Shown piece after piece: positions 35,248 through 40,273 of a DNA stretch of 40,273 bases (the first letter of the stretch is position 1; the number at the start of each line of letters is the position of its first letter). This DNA is from Actinomycetes bacterium. GTDB taxonomy: Bacteria; Actinomycetota; Acidimicrobiia; Spongiisociales; SHLN01. The stretch spans positions 1 through 40,273 of the forward strand of contig JAHEJY010000006.1 of the NCBI GenBank assembly GCA_024638625.1, written 5' to 3'. The notes beneath the pieces are model-generated. The model saw only the letters and a list, made by a program, of their open reading frames with translations, made no database searches and was not told the origin of the DNA. The translations under genes were made by a program, and so were the position numbers.

Positions 35248-37632
35248 TCAACCTTCGCCAGGATTCACCCAGATCACAGCCGCCTCATCCGGAATCGATC
35301 CGGCGGGCGGGCTCTGGCTCCAGACGCGTCCGGCCCGGCGGGTTGCGTCGGACTCGACGTCTTCGGCCTGTTCGACAATCCGAACCGGTATGCCTTTGAT
35401 CGTGAGCTCTGCGACCGCGGCTTGCTGTGTGAAGGCGAGGACATTGGGCATTTCGGCCCCAGGTTCTGGCCCGACAACCGAGATGAGCACGGTAGAGCCA
35501 TACGGTAATGCGCTTTCGGCGACCGGGTCCTGGTCGACGATGGTGCCATTGACGTCCCCGTCGACCCAGCTGACTTTGACTTCGTAGCCGAGAGCGTTGA
35601 GATCGGCCACGCCATCGGTTATCGGTCGGTCGACGACGGGCGGCACGAATCCCGGTTTCAGATTGGAACCCGACGAGCGAAGCGTCTGCAACGTGCAGGT
35701 TTCGGTCGGGATGGAATCAGGCGGGAGGTGCATCATCACCACAAACTCTCGCGGACAAGCTGGTCCGGCAAGTAGGCCGGTCACCGTGTCGATCGCAACC
35801 GGGATGAGTCCGAGATCGTGGGTCCCGGTCAGGCCTCCGTACGAGACGCCGTTGAGCACGCCGGCCGCGAAGTTCGCCCAGATCTCGGCCGGCCAGGTGC
35901 CGCCGGTAACGCTGAATGGTGTGTTGGGTTCCTCCATCGGCGCCGGAGATTCTGCATAACCCACCCAGACTGCGGCAGACAGCTGGGGGGTGTAGCCCAC
36001 GAACCATGCGTCCTTGTGGTCTTGCGAAGTACCCGTTTTTCCGGCGACCGGACGGCCGATATTGGCACGGCGCCCGGTCCCCCGATCGACGACCTGCGTC
36101 AGTGCCGTGGTCACCTGATCGCTGATCCACGTGTCGATGACCCGGGTCGCGGGCGGAGCATTGTCGATGAGAACCTCTCCTGTGGTGGACTCGATCTTGG
36201 TGAAGAAGATCGGTTCTGTATGGAGGCCGCCCGCCGCAAAGGTCGAATACGCCGATGCCATGTCGATCGGCGAGACCTCCTGTGCGCCGAGCGCCAGTGC
36301 GTGATATGGCAACAGGGGACCGGTGATTCCGAGGCGGCCCGCGATTTCGGTCACCCGATCCGGTCCGACGATGTCGACCAGCCGTGCGTAGGCCACATTC
36401 ACGGAGAAAACGGTGGCCTCCAGGACAGGTAGATCCGGAAAGCGGAGACTTGCGTAGTTCTCGACCTCCCACGGCTTGGCATCCGTCTCGATGACCACGT
36501 CCCGCCCCCCCGCGATCACGTCACCGAGTTCGATCCCACTCTCGAGCGCTGCGGCGAGCACGAACGGCTTGAACGCCGATCCCGGTTGTCGTCGACCCTG
36601 GGTCGCCAGATTGAACATTGCGATCGGGTCGTTCTGGTCGTAAAAATCCCTGCCCCCAATCATGGCGCGGACCATTCCAGTTCCTGGCTCAATGGCCACG
36701 AGGGCGACGTCTGGACCATCCTGCGGGACGACATTATCAATGGCAAGTTCAGCTGTGGCTTGGGAAGCCGGGTCGATGGTGGTGTAGATCCGCAGGCCAC
36801 CTTTGAAGAGCGTGTTGTAGCGATCGGTCGGCGTGGCCCCCAGGCGTTCGTCGTCAAGTAATCGGGATTTGAGCTCCTCCACGAAATACGGATAGCGGGT
36901 CCTGAGGCTGTCGGTTGGCCGGGGTGCCAGCACCAGAGGCTGGACATTGGCCGTCGCCGCCGTGGCGTAATCGACGTAGTCGAGTTCGACCATCTTCTGG
37001 AGAACCAGCTCACGCCTGGCCAATGCGCCTTCCGGATTGTTCCTGGGGTCGATCGACGAGGGAGCCTGGATGAGACCGGCCAGAAGCGATGATTCTGAGA
37101 CAGTCAGGAGCGAAACGGGTTTTCCGAAATAGTTGGCTGCGGCCGTCGAGATCCCATAGGCCCCTGATCCGAAGTAAACGGTGTTGAGGTATCGCTCGAG
37201 AATCTCCTCTTTGTTCAGCGTCGACTCCAGCTTGAGCGCGAGGCTGGCTTCCTCGACCTTGCGTTCGAGCGTGACCTCGTTCGTCAGGAGGGTGTTCTTG
37301 ATGTATTGCTGGGTGATGGTTGATCCACCCTGAACAATCGAGCCAACCTCGGTATTGACTCGGGCTGCCCGCAGGATCGCTTGCACATCGACTCCGGCAT
37401 GCGTCCAGAATCGCTCGTCTTCTATCGCTACGACGGCATCGATCATGTGCTGGGGAACTTGATCGAGCGTCGTCATGATTCGATCCTCACCTGCGTGCCA
37501 TTCGGCGAGGACGCTCCCATCTGCTGCGAAGACAAGCGTTGTGAGCGCGTGGTCGCCGATGCCCGGATCGTCGGTTTGCTGGATTGTGCAGGCTGAAACG
37601 ACCAGCGCCATCGCCAGCAGGAACTTTTTCAT
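35248..37632 (-). CDS. Class A penicillin-binding protein (GT51 + transpeptidase) with lipoprotein-type signal peptide and C-terminal PASTA domains
   Basis: MKKFLLAMALVVSAC (lipobox VSAC); GT51 AIEDERFWTHAGVDVQAILRA, GGSTITQQYIKN, LNTVYFGSGAYGISTAA; TP SAFK, SVN, KTGTSQDHKDAWFVGYTP; two PASTA repeats. SD caggag 5 nt before ATG. Confidence 0.94.
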   Translation of the reverse strand: MKKFLLAMALVVSACTIQQTDDPGIGDHALTTLVFAADGSVLAEWHAGEDRIMTTLDQVPQHMIDAVVAIEDERFWTHAGVDVQAILRAARVNTEVGSIVQGGSTITQQYIKNTLLTNEVTLERKVEEASLALKLESTLNKEEILERYLNTVYFGSGAYGISTAAANYFGKPVSLLTVSESSLLAGLIQAPSSIDPRNNPEGALARRELVLQKMVELDYVDYATAATANVQPLVLAPRPTDSLRTRYPYFVEELKSRLLDDERLGATPTDRYNTLFKGGLRIYTTIDPASQATAELAIDNVVPQDGPDVALVAIEPGTGMVRAMIGGRDFYDQNDPIAMFNLATQGRRQPGSAFKPFVLAAALESGIELGDVIAGGRDVVIETDAKPWEVENYASLRFPDLPVLEATVFSVNVAYARLVDIVGPDRVTEIAGRLGITGPLLPYHALALGAQEVSPIDMASAYSTFAAGGLHTEPIFFTKIESTTGEVLIDNAPPATRVIDTWISDQVTTALTQVVDRGTGRRANIGRPVAGKTGTSQDHKDAWFVGYTPQLSAAVWVGYAESPAPMEEPNTPFSVTGGTWPAEIWANFAAGVLNGVSYGGLTGTHDLGLIPVAIDTVTGLLAGPACPREFVVMMHLPPDSIPTETCTLQTLRSSGSNLKPGFVPPVVDRPITDGVADLNALGYEVKVSWVDGDVNGTIVDQDPVAESALPYGSTVLISVVGPEPGAEMPNVLAFTQQAAVAELTIKGIPVRIVEQAEDVESDATRRAGRVWSQSPPAGSIPDEAAVIWVNPGEG

Positions 37633-37736
37633 GCTTACTCCTGCGCGGAAGGTACCTATCGGTTGCCGGAAATCGCGGCATTTGGATCACCAGAATTGTC
37701 AAGACGGGGCCGTGAAACGCCGATGAATCAGGTGTG

Positions 37737-38969
37737 ATGGAAAAGACCAAGGCCGGTGCCCCGTTTCCCAAGAACGAGGAAGCGCGCCTCGCAGAACTCG
37801 ACTCCCTGAACATCCTGGACTCGCTCCCGGAAGAGGCCTATGACGCCATCACCCTGCTGGCAGCCCAGATCTGCGATGTGCCCATCGCTTTGATCAGCCT
37901 CATCGATTCTGATCGACAATGGTTCAAGTCGCGCGTCGGTGTAGACGTCTCTGAAACTCCCCGTGAACAAGCCTTTTGTGGCTATGCGATCCTGGAACCG
38001 GATGAGATGCTCGTCGTCCGGGACGCAGCGGAGGATTACCGCTTCGCAGACAATCCGCTGGTTGCCAAAGCACCTTCCATCAGGTTCTATGCAGGGGTAC
38101 CGCTCGTCACGAGCAATGGAAGTGCGCTGGGAACGCTATGTGTGATCGATCGGGAGCCCCGCCTCCTGACCGACGATCAGGAGCAGGCGTTGCGAGCGCT
38201 TTCGACCCAGGTAATGGCCCTGCTCGAACTCAGGTGGACGGTCGACGAGCTCGAGCGCCGCCACCAGGATCTCGAACGGACGATGAAGCAGAAGGAGACT
38301 TTCATCGCAACGGTCTCGCACGAGATCCGGACGCCCCTGACGTCCATCATCGGTTTTATCGAAACACTCGTGGATCCCGTCATCGACCTGACCTTCGATG
38401 AACGGCGATCGTTGCTGCAGACGGTGGGAAATCAGGCGGCGGATGTGTCCGGGCTCATTGAGGATCTCCTGGTTGCCGTCAAAGCCGAATCTGGCTCTCT
38501 TCGCGTCCAGAGCGTGAATGTCGATCTCCACGCACAGACGGCGCAGGTGTTGGAAGGTCTCGACCCTGATCTGAGCGCCAATGTGGAGATCGACAGTGAC
38601 GAGGTCGCTTGCCGGGCCGTCGGCGATCCCGCCCGAATACGCCAGGTTGTTCGCAATCTCCTCACCAATGCCTTTCGCTACGGAGGCTCCCGGGTGGTCG
38701 TGAAGATACGCAAGACCGGAGATCGTTGTCTCGTTTGGGTCATGGACGATGGACCCGGCGTATCCGACGATGACCGTGAACGCATCTTTCAAGAATTTCA
38801 GCAGATCGACACCGGCACTCTCGTCTCCGGATCGATGGGACTCGGACTGCCGGTGTCACGCATGCTCACCGAAAAGATGCATGGACGGCTCAGCTATGAC
38901 GGTGCCGATGGAACCAGCAGCTTTCGCATGGATCTCCCGGCAGCTGCCGCAGCAGAGCAGGCCGCCTGA
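37737..38969 (+). CDS. Cytoplasmic sensor histidine kinase with N-terminal GAF domain
   Basis: GAF region (LDSLPEEAYDAITLLAAQICDVPIALISLIDSDRQWFKSRVGV...), coiled coil, HisKA FIATVSHEIRTPLTSIIGF, HATPase (VVRNLLTNAFRYGG, VMDDGPGV, MGLGLPVSRML). No TM segment seen. Confidence 0.94.
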   Translation: MEKTKAGAPFPKNEEARLAELDSLNILDSLPEEAYDAITLLAAQICDVPIALISLIDSDRQWFKSRVGVDVSETPREQAFCGYAILEPDEMLVVRDAAEDYRFADNPLVAKAPSIRFYAGVPLVTSNGSALGTLCVIDREPRLLTDDQEQALRALSTQVMALLELRWTVDELERRHQDLERTMKQKETFIATVSHEIRTPLTSIIGFIETLVDPVIDLTFDERRSLLQTVGNQAADVSGLIEDLLVAVKAESGSLRVQSVNVDLHAQTAQVLEGLDPDLSANVEIDSDEVACRAVGDPARIRQVVRNLLTNAFRYGGSRVVVKIRKTGDRCLVWVMDDGPGVSDDDRERIFQEFQQIDTGTLVSGSMGLGLPVSRMLTEKMHGRLSYDGADGTSSFRMDLPAAAAAEQAA

Positions 38970-39004
38970 TTCCTTCGTCAGGGGTTCAGCCCACGCATTG
39001 AGCT

Positions 39005-39049
39005 ATTGACGCGACGACTGGCGATCCCGCCATAAGCTCCCTTCCCATG
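39005..39049 (+). promoter_or_regulatory. Putative leaderless promoter for tyrS
   Basis: TAAGCT 8 nt before ATG 39047, no SD; a TTGACG box lies about 21 nt upstream of it (long spacing). Confidence 0.3.
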
Positions 39050-40228
39050 GACCGAACGAGACTGATGCACGGAACGGACACGGTTGTACCGGAGTCCGAG
39101 CTGGACCACAAGCTGGAGCTTGGTCGCCCACTGCGCGTGAAGCTCGGTATGGACCCGACCGCCCCGACGGTCACCCTCGGTTGGGCCGTCGTGTTGCGAA
39201 AACTGCGGCATTTCCAGGAACAGGGGCACACAGCCGTGTTGATCGTCGGCGATTTCACCGCCCAGGTAGGAGATCCGAGCGGAAAGAGCTCCACCAGAAA
39301 ACGTCTCACAGCCGACGAGGTGCGCGGACACGCCGAAAACGTTCTCGAGGGATTTCGAAGGGTATTGCTTCCAGAACCTCTGGAAATCCGATACAACTCG
39401 GAATGGCTGGCCGACATGAACATGGTCGACGTCCTCGAGCTGACGTCTTCGACCACGGTCGCCCAGATGCTCGAGCGTGACGACTTCTCGAAGCGGGCGG
39501 CGGCGAACGAGCCCATCTCGATGCTCGAGTTCATGTACCCGTTGTTGCAGGGCTATGACTCGGTGGCGGTTGAGGCCGACATCGAGCTCGGTGGAACCGA
39601 TCAGCTATGGAATCTCTTGATGGGGCGGGCAGTCCAGGCACGGTATGGTCAGGAACCTCAGGTGGCCATGACCGTGCCGCTCCTGGTCGGCACCGACGGT
39701 GTCCAGAAGATGTCGCAGTCGCTCGGTAACTACATAGGCGTCGACGACGAAGCGAACGACATGTTTGGCAAGGTCATGAGCGTGTCAGACCAGGCCATGG
39801 ACCAGTACTTCCGGCTCGCCACGGAGCTTTCGGTGGCGGAGGTTGACGACATCATGGGCAGTCTGGCCAGCGGCTCCTTGCATCCCGGCCAGGCGAAACG
39901 CCTGCTTGCCCGGACCATCGTGACTCTCTACTACGACGAGAGTACGGCCGCGGGTGCCGAGGCCGCCTTTGACCGGGTTTTCGTCGATCATGGTCTCCCC
40001 GACGATATCGCCGAATTCGGTCTCGGCGACGTTGATCCGGTCTGGCTTCCGGGCGTCCTGGCGGATGCAGGTTTGGTCACATCAAACGGAGAAGGCCGCC
40101 GTATGATCGACCAGGGGGCAGTACGGATCGATGGGGGCGAGGCGGTGACGGTCGAGGAGTTCGGACGCTCGGAGTTGTTGGGCCGGGTCGTACAGGTCGG
40201 CAAACGCCGATTCGTCAAGTTGGTGTAG
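39047..40228 (+). CDS. tyrS: Tyrosine-tRNA ligase
   Basis: RVKLGMDPTAPTVTLGWAVVLRKLRHFQEQGHTAVLIVGDFTAQVGDPSGKS, GGTDQLWNLLMGR, KMSQSLGNYIG, C-terminal S4 domain. Confidence 0.97.
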   Translation: MDRTRLMHGTDTVVPESELDHKLELGRPLRVKLGMDPTAPTVTLGWAVVLRKLRHFQEQGHTAVLIVGDFTAQVGDPSGKSSTRKRLTADEVRGHAENVLEGFRRVLLPEPLEIRYNSEWLADMNMVDVLELTSSTTVAQMLERDDFSKRAAANEPISMLEFMYPLLQGYDSVAVEADIELGGTDQLWNLLMGRAVQARYGQEPQVAMTVPLLVGTDGVQKMSQSLGNYIGVDDEANDMFGKVMSVSDQAMDQYFRLATELSVAEVDDIMGSLASGSLHPGQAKRLLARTIVTLYYDESTAAGAEAAFDRVFVDHGLPDDIAEFGLGDVDPVWLPGVLADAGLVTSNGEGRRMIDQGAVRIDGGEAVTVEEFGRSELLGRVVQVGKRRFVKLV

Positions 40229-40273
40229 CGAGAGCCCTCTCCAGCCCTTCGGTCGGGTAATAGCGGCCGTCGT

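Noticed and set aside
1-40273. CRISPR arrays, transposons, prophage or defence/toxin-antitoxin systems
   Set aside because: No regularly spaced repeats, transposase, integrase or phage genes seen; the window is essentially contiguous core genes.
40229-40273. Possible gene downstream of tyrS
   Set aside because: Only 45 bp before the window ends; insufficient to assign.

Overview
High-GC actinobacterial chromosome segment. It is dense with core metabolic and translation operons, almost all on the + strand. Gene order from motif recognition: pilO(partial)-pilP-like-aroC-aroB // leuA // efp-nusB // [PyrR-binding leader]-pyrR-pyrB-pyrC-carA-carB-pyrD-pyrF-(mIHF::gmk fusion)-rpoZ-coaBC-priA(degenerate)-def-fmt-rpe-RR/GGDEF // VOC protein // MFS // [FMN riboswitch]-ribD-ribE-ribBA-ribH // [terminator/leader]-infC(AUC start)-rpmI-rplT-trmH family-pheS-pheT-argF-mpg // class A PBP (- strand, lipobox, PASTA) // GAF histidine kinase // tyrS. 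The order broadly parallels mycobacterial aro/pyr/rib/infC/pheST/arg/tyrS segments, with several genes apparently lost from the locus (aroK, pyrK, metK, most arg genes). I recognised no tRNA, rRNA, CRISPR array, transposase, prophage or defence island. The most unusual signals are: a single-frame fusion of actinobacterial integration host factor (mIHF) to guanylate kinase; a class A penicillin-binding protein that begins with a lipoprotein signal instead of a normal TM anchor; a PyrR-loop hairpin over the pyrR Shine-Dalgarno with a competing upstream fold; infC starting at AUC, so truncated in the ORF track; and a recurrent TANNNT-N6..9-start 'leaderless' arrangement. All calls come from reading the sequence. 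No database search was run.
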